DNA from: Haplomitrium mnioides
Taxonomy: Eukaryota > Marchantiophyta > Haplomitriopsida > Calobryales
Direction of reading: 5' to 3'
Length of the DNA: 64,000 nucleotides
Assembly: GCA_049999725.1 (NCBI GenBank)
Contig: JBNGIS010006491.1
Span: 22,830-86,829, forward strand
Part shown: positions 1 to 10,400 of the stretch, piece after piece
How positions within the stretch are numbered: the first letter of the stretch is position 1
How the letters are laid out: each line of letters begins with the position of its first letter
Made by a program: the position numbers and the translations under genes
The notes under the pieces: model-generated
The model's database searches: none
Seen by the model: the letters and a program-made list of their open reading frames with translations, nothing else
Told to the model about the DNA's origin: nothing

Positions 1-1298
1 AGGAAATAGACTGAGAAGAAACAGACCAAATAGACCAACGAATCCCTTGAGTTAGGTCCGTCTCTAGGAAACGGAACTACCTCTATTGTCTAGTTCTATT
101 ATCTAGCTGGAGTACCGATACTATATTGTCTAGTTCTATTATCTAACTCAAGTACCCATACTGAGAGGAAACAGACCAAGTGGACCAAGGAATGCCTTGA
201 GTTAGATCCGCCTCTAGGAAACAGACCTGCTTGAATCGGACCAAATGGATCAAGGAATGCCCTGAGTTAGGTCCGCCTCTAGGAAATGGACCTGCCTCTA
301 TTGTCTAGCTATATTATCTAACTCTGGTAAAGATACCCTATTGTCTTGTTATATTTTTTAGCTCGAGTACCGATACTGAGAGGAAACGAACCAAACGGAC
401 CAAGGAATTCTATGACTTAGGTCCGCCTCTAGGAAACAGACTGAGAGGAAACGGACCAAGGAATGCCTTGAGTTAGGTCCGCCTCTAAGAAACGGACCTA
501 CCTGTCATGCCTAGTTCTATTATCTAACAATCCTATTGTCTAGTTCTATTATCTAACTCGAGTATGGATACTGAGAGGAAACAGACCAAACAGACCAATG
601 AATGCCCTGAGTTAGGTCTGCCTCTAGGAAATGGACCTTTCTCTATTGTCTAGTTCTATTATCTAACTCGAGTACGGATGGTGAGAGGAAACGAACCAAA
701 CAGACCAAGGAATGCCATGAGTTAGGTCCGCCTCTAGGAAATGGACATGCCTCTATTGTCTAGTTCTATTATCTAACTCGAGTACCGGTACTGAGAGGAA
801 ACAGACCAAACGGACCAAGGAATTCCCTGAGTAAGGTTTGCCTCAAGGAAACGGACTTAGAGAAAACAGAACAAACAGACCAAGGAATGCCCTGAGTTAG
901 GTCCGACTCTAGGAAACGGACCTCCCTCTATTGTCTAGTTCTATTATCTAACTTGAGTACCGACACTAAGAGGAAACAGACCACACGGACTAAGGAATTC
1001 CTTGAGTTAGGTCCGCCTCAAGGAAACGGACCTGCCTCTATTGTCTAGTTCTATTATCTAACTCGAGTACCGACATCCTATTGTCTAGTTCTATTATCTA
1101 ACTCGAGTACCGGTACTGAGAGGAAACGGACCAAACGAACCAAGAAATGCCCTGAGTTAGCTCCGGCTATAAGAAACGGACCAAACAAACCAAGGAATGC
1201 TATGAGTTAGGTTTGCCTCAAGGAAACGGACATGCCTCTATTGTCTAGTTCTGTTATCTCACTCGAGAATCAATACCCTATTGTCTACTTCTATTATC
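1..1298. repeat. Compound satellite array, left part
   Basis: Tandem copies of the satellite that fills 7423-34746. Two modules alternate. The A module contains GGAAACGGACCAAACGGACC, then AAGGAATGCCCTGAGTTAGG, then TCCGCCTCTA. The B module contains CTATTGTCTAGTTCTATTAT followed by CTAACTCGAGTACCGATAC. The copies are clearly diverged from one another. The array is cut at 1298 by the chromovirus and resumes at 7423 after a 5-bp target duplication, so both parts are one array. No long ORF survives and no coding function is indicated. The array continues beyond base 1. Confidence 0.95.
1294..1298. repeat. Target-site duplication TTATC, left copy
   Basis: TTATC directly precedes the TG of the left LTR and is repeated directly after the CA of the right LTR at 7423-7427. 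Five bases is the usual duplication for Ty3/gypsy integrases. The duplicated bases belong to the satellite B module (CTATTATCTAACTCGAG), so integration went into pre-existing satellite. Confidence 0.9.
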
Positions 1299-1801
1299 TG
1301 TAATGGTCACTAACTCTAGTAAGCCATAGCTAAAAATAATGTCAACTATATCTAGAAAGCTATTACTAAGTTAGAGTAGCAAAAAGAAATTGCTATTATA
1401 GAGAGATGGACACGTGGCACGATGAGAGAAAGTCAACGAATTAAAGTAAAAGAGGAAGTCTAGATAGACTACTTTAGAAGAGGATAAGAACACGTGGCAA
1501 GCGGAGAATTAAAGTAAAATGAAGGTTCTAAAGATAAGGACACGTGGCAGAAGGAGAACAAAAGTAAAGGGTGGTCCAATTAGAGTGAGAGAGAAAAGAG
1601 GGGTCCAATTAGAAGAGGATAGAAAAGGAACCAATGGGGTTCCTCCACCTATGTAAGCAAAGTGCTTTCTCTCAAGTATATAAAGAAGGGAGAGTGCCTT
1701 GTTTGGCATCTCTTACCTTCTGGGTTCTTGAAGTTCTTATACGCTTCTCTTATGCTAACTTGTATGTGTTGTACTTGTGCTAACTTGTGTGTAGTGTTAC
1801 A
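1299..1801 (+). repeat. 5' LTR of the chromovirus (503 bp)
   Basis: It starts TGTAATGGTCACTAACTC and ends GTGTAGTGTTACA, directly before the PBS. It matches 6856-7422 along its whole length, with about 19 differences. The right copy has two extra stretches, a 49-bp duplication and about 12 bp near the end. Three G-box/ABRE motifs, a CCAAT box and a TATA box lie upstream of the expected transcription start. Confidence 0.95.
1410..1685 (+). promoter_or_regulatory. LTR promoter: three ACACGTGGC boxes, CCAAT and TATA
   Basis: ACACGTGGC occurs at 1410-1418, 1490-1498 and 1540-1548. A CCAAT box lies at 1631-1635 and a TATA box (TATATAAAG) at 1677-1685. ACACGTGGC matches the known ABA-responsive element/G-box bound by plant bZIP factors. 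The three boxes in one orientation upstream of CCAAT and TATA look like a U3 promoter responsive to ABA or dehydration. The motifs are seen; the response is inferred from known ABRE biology. Confidence 0.7.
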
Positions 1802-1802
1802 A

Positions 1803-1814
1803 TGGTATCAGAGC
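1803..1814 (+). other. Primer binding site for initiator tRNA-Met
   Basis: TGGTATCAGAGC lies one base after the end of the 5' LTR. This is the standard complement of the plant initiator tRNA-Met 3' end, used by many Ty3/gypsy and Ty1/copia elements to prime minus-strand DNA. Confidence 0.93.
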
Positions 1815-2004
1815 TTGGTCTTCTCTAAAGAGTGTGGATTACCCCTCTTTGGAGAAGTACTTAAGGCCTTTTTGAGTAGTGGAATCTCCACTTTGCATTG
1901 ACTCTATTAGAGTTAAACTATCAAGTTTTCATGAATAAAGGATAGTGGATATCCCATCTTTTGTACATGAAGATAAGAAGTTTGACTTGATGCTATGGTA
2001 GCCA

Positions 2005-2220
2005 ATGGATAGAGGAGCATTCGTACCTCATAGAATTCCTCTATTAAATCCTTTTAACATTCGTATGTTCAATATTGACAAACATTTCTTTCGTCAATTT
2101 CTAGTGTATAACTTTGGTGATGACTTTATGGCTTTTGTGATGGAATCAAGAGAACCTGTCATCTTACCTGTGGTAAACTATGGTGTTACATGGGAGTTTT
2201 TTATTTATATTTTGTGGTAG
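2005..2220 (+). CDS. Leader ORF A, unknown, first copy of a duplicated peptide module
   Basis: A 71-residue ORF in the leader between PBS and gag. I do not recognise a family. Residues of about 30-62 resemble leader ORF B just downstream. Both share the pattern R-x-FLV-x2-FG-x2-F-x3-V-x2-S-x2-P-x-ILP-x3-N, about 13 identities over 34 positions, while their nucleotide sequences have diverged. That is more than chance would give and suggests an old tandem duplication of a coding module. The two ORFs lie in different frames and neither is in the gag frame. It may be a remnant of an upstream ORF that some plant retrotransposons carry, or of a captured fragment. Translation is unproven. Confidence 0.3.
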   Translation: MDRGAFVPHRIPLLNPFNIRMFNIDKHFFRQFLVYNFGDDFMAFVMESREPVILPVVNYGVTWEFFIYILW

Positions 2221-2228
2221 AGAGAAAA

Positions 2229-2429
2229 ATGGATTTGAACCAAGCTCCTCTAGAAGAGTTCAACTCCAAATGTCATATTTCTATTAGAATAACGTCTAAG
2301 CAAACACAACGTGATTTTCTTGTTCGTAAGTTTGGAGAGAGGTTCTGTAATGTTGTGTTGGCATCCCCTAAACCTTTTATTTTACCTATTCTTCACAATT
2401 GGAATGTGTATATATTTGTGTTTGTATAA
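2229..2429 (+). CDS. Leader ORF B, unknown, second copy of the duplicated module
   Basis: The frame is open from about 2190. The ATG at 2229 gives 66 residues beginning MDLNQAP, starting nine bases after the stop of ORF A. Residues matching ORF A include DFLV, KFG, the V-x2-S-x2-P spacing and ILP. The ORF ends 32 bases before the gag ATG at 2462. I assign no function. The short spacings (ORF A stop, ORF B start, gag start) would fit a polycistronic or re-initiating leader, but each could also be chance in AT-rich sequence. Confidence 0.28.
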   Translation: MDLNQAPLEEFNSKCHISIRITSKQTQRDFLVRKFGERFCNVVLASPKPFILPILHNWNVYIFVFV

Positions 2430-2461
2430 GTTTTAGAAGGTTAAAACTCTGACAGAACAAC

Positions 2462-3334
2462 ATGGATGCTAACTCCAGTAGTCTTGAAGAAGGTGTGTGG
2501 ATGATGGCAAAGTTGGAAGAGCTTCAAGCAGCTCTTATAGCAAGCCAGCAACAAACAAATATGTTGATGGCAGAAATGGTGAAAATGCGACTACAACAAG
2601 AAAGTGGAGAAGGAAGTCGGGAGATGTTACTTCAGAAAATGAGTAAGTCATGCAAAGTAGAGCCCTATGGAGGAAGTCGCACAGTAGGCATTGTAGAAGG
2701 ATGGGTTTATCGAATGGAGGTTCACATGTCATATTATCCAAATGCTTCGGATTTGGAGAAAGGATTGTTTGCAAGATCATTCTTAACAGAGCATGCATCA
2801 ATATGACTACAACGTTGGAAGTGATAGAAAAATACACGAGGAGAACAACTTTTGTGGAGCAGTTTAAAAGAAGGTTTGCTCCAAAATTTTAAAGTAGTGG
2901 ATTCTATATTGACCGCAAGAACAAAGCTCTGGGAGTTGGAGTAGCAAGGAAGTGTTGCAAGATACATTGAGGAATTTCGAAGCCTGCAAGTTCAAATCGA
3001 AGATATGAGTCCAGCAGAGGCCCTTGACAAATTTTTGCAAGGGTTAAAGAGAAATATTAGAGGAGAGGTTATGATGCGTAATCCAAAAGACGTAAATGAA
3101 GCTATTTCATTTGCTCAACGAATTGAAGGGACACTAGGAATTGTGCAAACTAGAGGAAACTATGGCCCCATGCCTATGGAGTTGGGGAACATAAGAAGAA
3201 GAGAATTTCATCGCCCAAATCACCACCAAGGGGGACCACAACAAACTAATGAAAGGAGGATGGATGATCGACGAGAGACTCGAACTTGCTACAATTGTGG
3301 TCGGGTATGACACATTGCACCAAATTGTAGAGCA
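2462..3334 (+). pseudogene. gag: Chromovirus gag (capsid/nucleocapsid), interrupted
   Basis: Starts MDANSSSLEEGVWMMAKLEE with a likely coiled-coil N-terminus, followed by the retrotransposon capsid domain: WVYRMEVHMSYYP, then GSVARYIEEFRSLQVQIEDM and EALDKFLQGL, all in the frame of the ATG. A CCHC zinc knuckle starts at CYNCGRV and continues HIAPNC, but the residue before the His is a TGA (3308-3310). Other nonsense codons are at 2804 (TGA), 2822 (TGA), 2825 (TAG) and 2942 (TAG). No frameshift is needed to follow the domain. Gag forms the particle and binds genomic RNA. This copy would yield only a 114-residue fragment. Confidence 0.88.
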
Positions 3335-3940
3335 ATGCGGCACAATCAAAGGCGAGTATTTCGGCGGCCTCTCCATAATATCAACAATGAGGGGATGAAG
3401 AAGGTCAGGGAAATGATGGGCACCAGTAAAAGAACCTCGTGGTTTGCTGGGATGAAGAAGAAAGGCGAGGAAAGCATCTATTATATAGAAAAACAGAAAA
3501 ATGGAGGGTTAATTGTGGTTGATGGATGGATGGAAGGATCTGCAATAAGAGTTTTGGTGGACTCCAGAGTAGAAGAAAATTACTTATCACGAGCAATAGC
3601 ATTGAAGTTGAAGTTGCCCCTTGAAAAAGAAGAGCACGAAGTGGTGGAAATGGCAAATAGCCAAAGCGAATCTATTGAACGACTATCTCAAAGTATAGCT
3701 TTACACATGGGTAACTATAAAGAGAAGTTGGAGTGGAAGATCACAACATTGGCAAGATATGACGCCATTCTTGGAATGAAGTGGTTACGAAGATATAATC
3801 CGCAAGTAGATTGGAGAAAGAAGACACTCACGACGTCTCAATGGAAGATTTGGGGAGATCGAGTACGATCTCATTCAAGACACCTACCCCTATATGTGAT
3901 TGGAGCAAATGCGATCAAAAAGCAAGATATAGTGTTTTTA
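3335..3940 (+). pseudogene. pol: Chromovirus protease region
   Basis: Continues the gag frame with no separate start, so this is a Gag-Pol fusion. The retropepsin-like segment begins near [19 protein letters not shown]. The active-site triplet reads D-S-R at 3560-3568 instead of the D-S/T-G expected in aspartic proteases; the catalytic Asp is kept and the Gly is lost. Downstream, [18 protein letters not shown] is the usual conserved tail of the plant Ty3/gypsy protease. The Gly to Arg change fits a single G-to-A transition and should impair polyprotein processing. This stretch is intact in frame. Confidence 0.85.
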
Positions 3941-5344
3941 GGACTCATACAGGAGCTCACTATTGACAAGGAGGACTCAAATCATAATGTTCCACATGAA
4001 TTTCAAGATGTTTTGAAGGAGTTTAATGACGTTTTTCCCAATGATTTGCCCAAGGGTTTACCTCCAAAACGGTGCATTGATCACAAGATTGAGGTCATTC
4101 CAGGAAGTACTCCATCGTGCAAAGCACCATATCGTTTGCCTCCTCATGAACTTGAGGAATGCAAATCTCAGATTACGGAATTGTTGGAGAAAGGATTCAT
4201 TAAACCAAGCATTTCTCCTTATGGTGCACCAATACTATTTGTGAAAAAGAAGGATGGAAGTATGAGGATGTGCATTGACTATCGAGCACTCAATCAACAA
4301 ACAGTGAAAAATAAATATCCATTGCCAAGGATAGATGACTTATTCGATCAACTTCAAGGAGCAAATTACTTTACAAAGTTGGACTTGAGAAGCGGATATA
4401 ATCAAATTCGAATCGCGGAAGGTGATGTGCAAAAAACAGCGTTTCAAAGTCGATACGGGCATTTTGAATATCTTGTTATGCCTTTTGGATTAACCAATGC
4501 TCGTGCAACATTTATGGGTCTTATGAATGATATTTTTCGATCTTATTTGGATAAGTTTTTTATTGTCTTTTTGGATGATATTCTCATTTACAGCAAGAGT
4601 CTTTAAGAGCATCAACAACATCTTCGTACAGTATTAAAGGTACTTCGGAACCACAAGCTATATGTGAAGATGTCCAAATGTGAAATTGGAAAGAGGGAGG
4701 TTGACTACTTGGGTCATCATGTAAGTGCATCAGGAATCCAAGTTATGGATGAGAATGTGGAGGCAATTCAGAAGTGGGAAGCTCCTAGTGATCAAACACA
4801 ACTAAGGGGATTCTTGGGGCTAACCGGGTTTTATCGTCGATTTGTGAAAGGTTTTGCACAAATAGGAGAACCATTAACAAAATTGCTCAAGAAAAGTCAC
4901 ACATGGTCATGGGGAGCTGCAGAAGAGTTGGCATTCCAAGCATTGAAGAAATCACTTCTTCATGCTCCTATTCTTAAATGGTATGATTCTAAACGACCAA
5001 TCAAACTTTCGGTGGATGCATCGAGAAAGGCTATCGGCGGAGTATTGCAGCAAGAATGGGAGGATGGTTGGCATCTTATTGCCTTCTTTTCTAGGAAGTT
5101 GAGTGACACTGAACAAAACCACCACACTACGGAGCGGGAAGAATTGGCGATTGTGCTATCAACCAAACATTGGAAGCACTATCTAGGAGATAAGGAGTTT
5201 ATTGTCGAAACCGACCATAAACCTCTAATCTATCTAGAAACTCAAAAAGAGCTCTCAAAACGACAAATTCGTTGGGCGGAGTGGCAACAACGATTCTATA
5301 TGAAGATGGTCTATGTGGAAGGAAAATGACAAATTGCAGATGCC
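3941..5344 (+). pseudogene. pol: Chromovirus reverse transcriptase and RNase H
   Basis: RT motifs appear in order: [59 protein letters not shown] and the catalytic FLDD at 4568-4579. A TAA at 4604-4606 interrupts the thumb after YSKSL; the same frame resumes with EHQQHLRTVLKVL and CEIGKREVDYLGHHVS. RNase H follows, with catalytic Asp in KLSVDAS, Glu in EREELAIV and Asp in ETDHKPL. A TGA at 5327-5329 separates VEGK from QIADALTR, which carries the last RNase H Asp. The catalytic residues are kept, so apart from the two stops the domains look functional by sequence. They convert element RNA to double-stranded DNA. Confidence 0.92.
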
Positions 5345-6841
5345 TTGACCCGCATGCCTCAACTCAATATCTTATCAGAAATCACAATCCATCCTAATTG
5401 GTGGACGGAAATGTTGGCTGCAACAAAAGAAGATGAGGAAATCATTGCTGCACAACAAAAGGGTCTAGTAAAAGAGGTGAGAGGATTGGTTTTCTTCCAA
5501 GGCAAGGTATGGGTTCCTAATAGTGTTAAGCTTCGCTCTAAGGTTTTGTATGAAGCACATGATTTGGCAATTGGTGGACATGTTGGAATTGAGAAAACTT
5601 TGGACAATCTTCAACGAGTCTATTATTGGCCTAAGATGCATCCAGATGTGGAGACCTATGTTCGGAGTTGTTTGGCTTGTCAACAAAACAAAGCGACCAA
5701 CCTTAAACGTGGAGGTTTATTACAACCGTTGCCAATCTCGAATCTGCGATGGGAACATGTGAGTATGGATATTGTGTGTGAGTTACCACGTACTTCTACG
5801 GGTTATGATGCTATTGTTGTTTTTGTGGATAAACTTAGCAAAATGATTCATATTTGTCCGACTACCAAATCAATGACAGCACCGGAGTTAGCACAAATTT
5901 ATTTGGAAGCTGTCTACTCTCATCATTGTATCTCTAAAGTGATTATCTCCAACCGCAGCACTCAATTTACCAGCATGTTTTGGCGCACAATATTTGGTCC
6001 TCTCAAAACCAAATTGGCTATATCCACTGCTTATCACCCTGAATCGGATGGTCAAACTGAACGGGTCAACCACACTATTGAAGACATGTTGCAAGCTTTT
6101 ACTTTGGAAGAACAAGAGGAATGGGATTGGTTGCTACCTCTTGTGGAGTTCTCTTACAATAACTCCATCAACAGCTCTACACGAGCTATGCCTTTCTTTT
6201 TGATGTATGGTGAGCATCCAACAACTCTATCTAATCTTCATTCTGCATCGACCTCTAAGAGTCCAGCTGCCGATGATTTCCTCCATCGGCTACACTACGG
6301 CATCCAATGTGCAAAGGAAAAACTTGAAGTCGCTCGCAATCGCCAAAAACAATATGTCGACGCTCATCGTCGCGAAGTGACCTTTGCTATAGGTGACCAA
6401 GTATGGCTCTCTACATCCAATCTTCCTTTGCTTCGCTCTCGTAAGCTATCTGCTGGCTTTATTGGACCATTTGCTATTTTTGCTCATATTGGTGAAGTGG
6501 CATATCAACTTGTTTTACCTCCTCACATGAAGATTCATCCGGTATTTCATGTCTCTTTATTACGTGCTTTTGTCCCTCGCTCTACCACCTTCACTTGTAA
6601 CCAAGAACCCTCTCCACCACCTGAGCTTATTGATGGTCATGAGGAATTTGAGGTCGAACAACTCTTGAAGAAACGCACACGACGTCGAGGCCATCGTGAG
6701 ATTGTGGAGTACTTGGTTCGTTGGAAAGGCTACCCTCTCTATGAAGCTACTTGGGAGCCATTGGAGAATTTGGCCAATGCCTCTGCACTTGTTCACTCTT
6801 TTGAGAACTCTCTTATTCGCAACGAGGACGTTGCCTCTTAA
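5345..6841 (+). pseudogene. pol: Chromovirus integrase with C-terminal chromodomain
   Basis: A 498-residue open stretch in the gag-pol frame. The zinc-binding HHCC motif uses H72, H79, C109 and C112. The catalytic core has D142 and E239, but the second Asp is Asn (N203, codon 5951-5953, in IISNRS). Spacing from N203 to E239 is 35 residues, the expected DD35E geometry, so Asp to Asn is a true loss and fits one G-to-A change. PHMKIHPVFHVSLLRAF is the conserved C-terminal region before the chromodomain. The chromodomain runs about 6641-6805, with EEFEVEQLLKKR and YLVRWKGYPLYEATWEPLEN; its aromatic residues are kept. In chromoviruses this domain directs insertion toward marked heterochromatin, which fits its place in a satellite. 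Stop TAA at 6839. Confidence 0.93.
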
Positions 6842-6855
6842 AAAGGGGGGAGGAT
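6842..6855 (+). other. Polypurine tract
   Basis: AAAGGGGGGAGGAT follows the pol stop codon and directly precedes the TG of the 3' LTR. This is the expected primer site for plus-strand DNA synthesis. Confidence 0.88.
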
Positions 6856-7422
6856 TGCAACAATCACTAACTCTAGTAAGCCATAGCTAAAAATAATGTC
6901 AATTATGTCTAGAAAGCTATTACTAAGTTAGAGTAGCAAAAAGAAATTGCTATTATAGAGAAATGGACACGTGGCACGATGAGAGAAAGTCAACGAATTA
7001 AAGTAAAAGAGGAAGTCTAGATAGACTACTTTAGAAGAGGAAATGGACACGTGGCAGGTGGAGAATTAAAGTAAAAAGAAGGTTCTAAGGATAAGGACAT
7101 GTGACAGAAGGAGAACTAAAGAGATAGAAGGTTCTAAGGATAAGGACACGTGGCAGAAGGAGAACAAAAGTAAAGGGTGGTCCAATTAGAGTGAGAGAGA
7201 AAAGAGGGGTCCAATTAGAAGAGGATAGAAAAGGAACCAATGGGGTTCCTCCACCTATGTAAGCAAAGTGCTTTCTCTCAAGTATATAAAGAAGGGAGAG
7301 TGCCTTGTTTGGCATCTCTTACCTTCTGGGTTCTTGAAGTTCTTGTGCGCTTCTCTTATGCTAACTTATATGTGTTGTACTTGTGCTAACTTGTGTGTGT
7401 AATGTGGGTGTGTAGTGTTACA
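6856..7422 (+). repeat. 3' LTR of the chromovirus (567 bp)
   Basis: It begins TGCAACAATCACTAACTC and ends GTAGTGTTACA before TTATC. Compared with the 5' LTR it holds a 49-bp tandem duplication (7078-7126, repeated from 7127) and about 12 extra bases near 7400. ACACGTGGC boxes lie at 6967-6975, 7047-7055 and 7146-7154; a decayed fourth (ACATGTGAC) lies at 7097-7105 within the duplication. CCAAT is at 7237-7241 and TATATAAAG at 7283-7291. Confidence 0.95.
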
Positions 7423-7427
7423 TTATC
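7423..7427. repeat. Target-site duplication TTATC, right copy
   Basis: Matches 1294-1298 exactly and continues into satellite (TTATCTAACTCGAG), confirming the outer boundaries of the chromovirus. Confidence 0.9.
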
Positions 7428-10400
7428 TAACTCGAGTATCGATACTGAGAGGAAACGAACCAAACGGACTAAGGAATGCCCTGAGATAGGTCCACCTCTA
7501 GGAAACAGACCTGCCTCTATTGTCTAGTTCTATTTTCTAACTATTGTCTAGTTCTATTATCTAACTCGAGTTCCTATACCCTATTGTCTAGTTTTATTAT
7601 CTAACTCGAGTACCGATACTGAGAGAAAACGGACCAAGGAATGCCTTGAGTTAGGTCCGCCTCTAAGAAACAGACCTGCCTCTATTGTCTAGTTCTATTA
7701 TCTACCTCGAATACCGATACCCTATTGTGTAGTTGTTCTATCTAACTTGAGTACCGATACTGAGAGGAAACAGACCAAACGGACCAAGGAATGCCCTGAG
7801 TTGGGTCCGCCTCTAGGAAATTGACATGCTTGAAACAGAACAAACGGACCAAGGAATGCCCTGAGTTAGGTATGCCACTAGGAAACGGACCTGCCTCTAT
7901 TGTCTAGTTCTATAATCTAACTCGAGTACCGACACCCTTTTGTCTAGTTCTATTATCTAACTCAAGTACCGATATTGAGAGGAAACGGACCAAACGAACA
8001 TAGGAATGCCTTGAGTAAGGTCCGCCTCTAGGAAACGGACCTCCAAAAACGGACCAAACAGACCAAGGAATACCCTGAGTTAGGTTCGCCTCTAGCAGAC
8101 AAAATTGCCTCTATTGTCAAGTTCTATTATCTAACTCGAACACCGATACTGTATTTTCTAGTTCTATTATCTAAATTGAGTACCGATACTGAGAGGAAAC
8201 GGACCAAATAGACCAAGGAATGCCCTGAGTTAGGTCCGTCTGTAAGAAAATGGACCTACGTGAAATGGACCAAATAGACCAAGGAATGCCCTGAGTTAGG
8301 TCCGCGTCTAGGAAACGGACCTGCTTCTATTATCTAGTTCTATTATCTTATTTGAATACAGATACTGAGAGGAAACAGACCAAACAAACCAAGGAATGCC
8401 CTGAGTTAGGTCCGCCTCTAGGAAACCGACCTACTTGAAATGGACCAAACGGACCAAGGAATACCCTAAGTTAGGTCTGCCTCTAGGAAACAGACTTGCC
8501 CTTATTGTCTAAATCTATTATCTAACTTGAGTACCGATACCCTATTGTCTAGTTCTATTATCTAACTTGAGTACCGATACTGAGAGGAAACAGACTAAAT
8601 GCACCAAGGAAAGCCTCGAGTAAGGTCCACCTCTAGAAAACAGACCTACCTGAAACGGACCAAACGGACAAAGGAATGCTATGAGTTAGGTTGGCCTCTA
8701 GCAAACGGACCATCCTCTATTGTCGAGTTCTATTATCTAACTCGAGTACCGATGCCATACTGTCTAGTTCTATTATCTACCTCGAGTACCGATACTGAGA
8801 TGAAACAGACCAAACGGACCAAGGAATCCTCTGAGTTTTGTCCGCCTCTAGGAAACAGAATGAGAGGAAACAAACCAAATAGACCAAGGAATGCTCTGAG
8901 TTAGGTCCGCCTCTAAGAAACAGACCTGCCTCTATTGTCTAGTTCTATTATCTAACTCAAGTATGGATACCCTATTGTCTAGTTATAGTATCTAACTTGA
9001 CTACCGACACTGAGAGGAAACAGAACAAACGGACCAAGGAATGCACTGAGTTAGGTCCGCCTCTAGGAAATGGACTGAGAGGAAACAGACCAAACAGACC
9101 AAGGAATGCTCTGAGTTAGGTCCACCTATAGGAAACAAACATGCCTATATTGTCTAGTTAAATTATCTAAGTATCCTATTGTCTAGCTCTATTATCTACC
9201 TATACTATTGTCTAGTTCTATTATCTAACTCGAGAACCAATACCGAGAGGAAACAGACCAAACGGACCAAGGAATGCCCAAAGTTAGCTCCACCTCTAGG
9301 AAGCGGACCTGCCTGAAACGGACCAAACGGACCAAGGAATGCCCTGAGTTAGGTCCGCCTCAAGGAAACGGCTCTGCCTCTATTGTCTACTTCTATTATC
9401 TTACTCGAGCATCGATACTCTATTGTCTAGTTCTATTATCTAACTCGAGTACCGATACTAAGAGGAAACGGACCAAACGGACCAAGGAATGCCCTAAATT
9501 AGGTCCACCTCTAAGAAACGGACTGAGAGGAAACATACCAAACAGACCAAGGAATACCTTGAGTTTGGTCCGCCTCTAGGAAACGCACTTGCCTCTATTG
9601 TCTAGTTCTATTATCTAAGTCGAGTACCAATACCCTATTGTCTAGTTATGCTATCTAACTCGAGTAACGATACTGAGAGAAAACAGACCAAACGGACCAA
9701 GGAATGCTCTGAGTTAGGTCTGACTCTAGGAAATAAGCTAAGAGGAAACATACCAAACGGAACAAGGAATGCCCTGAGTTAGGTCCGCCTCTAGGAAATG
9801 AACCTGCCAATATTGTCTAGTTCTATTATCTAACTCGAGTACCAATACTCTATTGTCTAGTTCTATTATCTAACTCGAGTACCGAGACTCAGAGGAAACA
9901 GACCAAATGAACCAAGGAATGCCATGCGTTAGGTCCGTCTTTAGGAGACAGACCTGCCTCAAATGGACCAAACGGACCAAGGAATGCCATGAGTTAGGTC
10001 CGCCTCTAGGAAAAGGACCTGCCTCTATTGTCTAGTTCTATTATTTAACTCGAGTACAAAAACCCTATTGTCTAGTTCTATTATCTAACTCGAGTACCGA
10101 CACTGAGAGGAAACGGACCAAACGAACTAAGGAATGCCCTAAACTAGGTCTGCCTCAAGGAAGCGGACCTGCTTGAAACAAACCAAACGAACCAAGGAGT
10201 ACCCAAAGTTAGGTCCGCCTATAGGAAACGGACCTGCCCTTATTGTCTAGTTCTATTATCTAACTCGAGTACTGACACCCTATTGTCTAGTTCTATTATC
10301 TAACTCGAGTACCGATGCTGAGAGGAAACAGACCAAACGGATCAAGGAATGCCTTGAGTTAGGTCCGCCTCTAGGAAACGGACGTGCCTGAAACGGACCA

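Larger units (their letters stand above)
1299..7422 (+). mobile_element. Complete but defective Ty3/gypsy chromovirus nested in the satellite
   Basis: A full-length LTR retrotransposon of about 6.1 kb. It has LTRs with TG...CA ends, a PBS for initiator tRNA-Met, a leader of about 650 bp, one gag-pol reading frame, a PPT and 5-bp target duplications. Domain order is Gag with one zinc knuckle, protease, reverse transcriptase, RNase H, integrase and a C-terminal chromodomain, which is the chromovirus order. The LTRs are about 96% alike by eye apart from two insertions in the right LTR. Seven nonsense codons and changed active-site residues in protease and integrase mean this copy is not autonomous. 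It could only have moved with help from a functional relative. Confidence 0.95.

Noticed and set aside
1509-1709. Minus-strand ORF shared by both chromovirus LTRs (also 7085-7315)
   Set aside because: Antisense to the LTR promoter and R region. It is preserved only because the LTRs are copies of each other.
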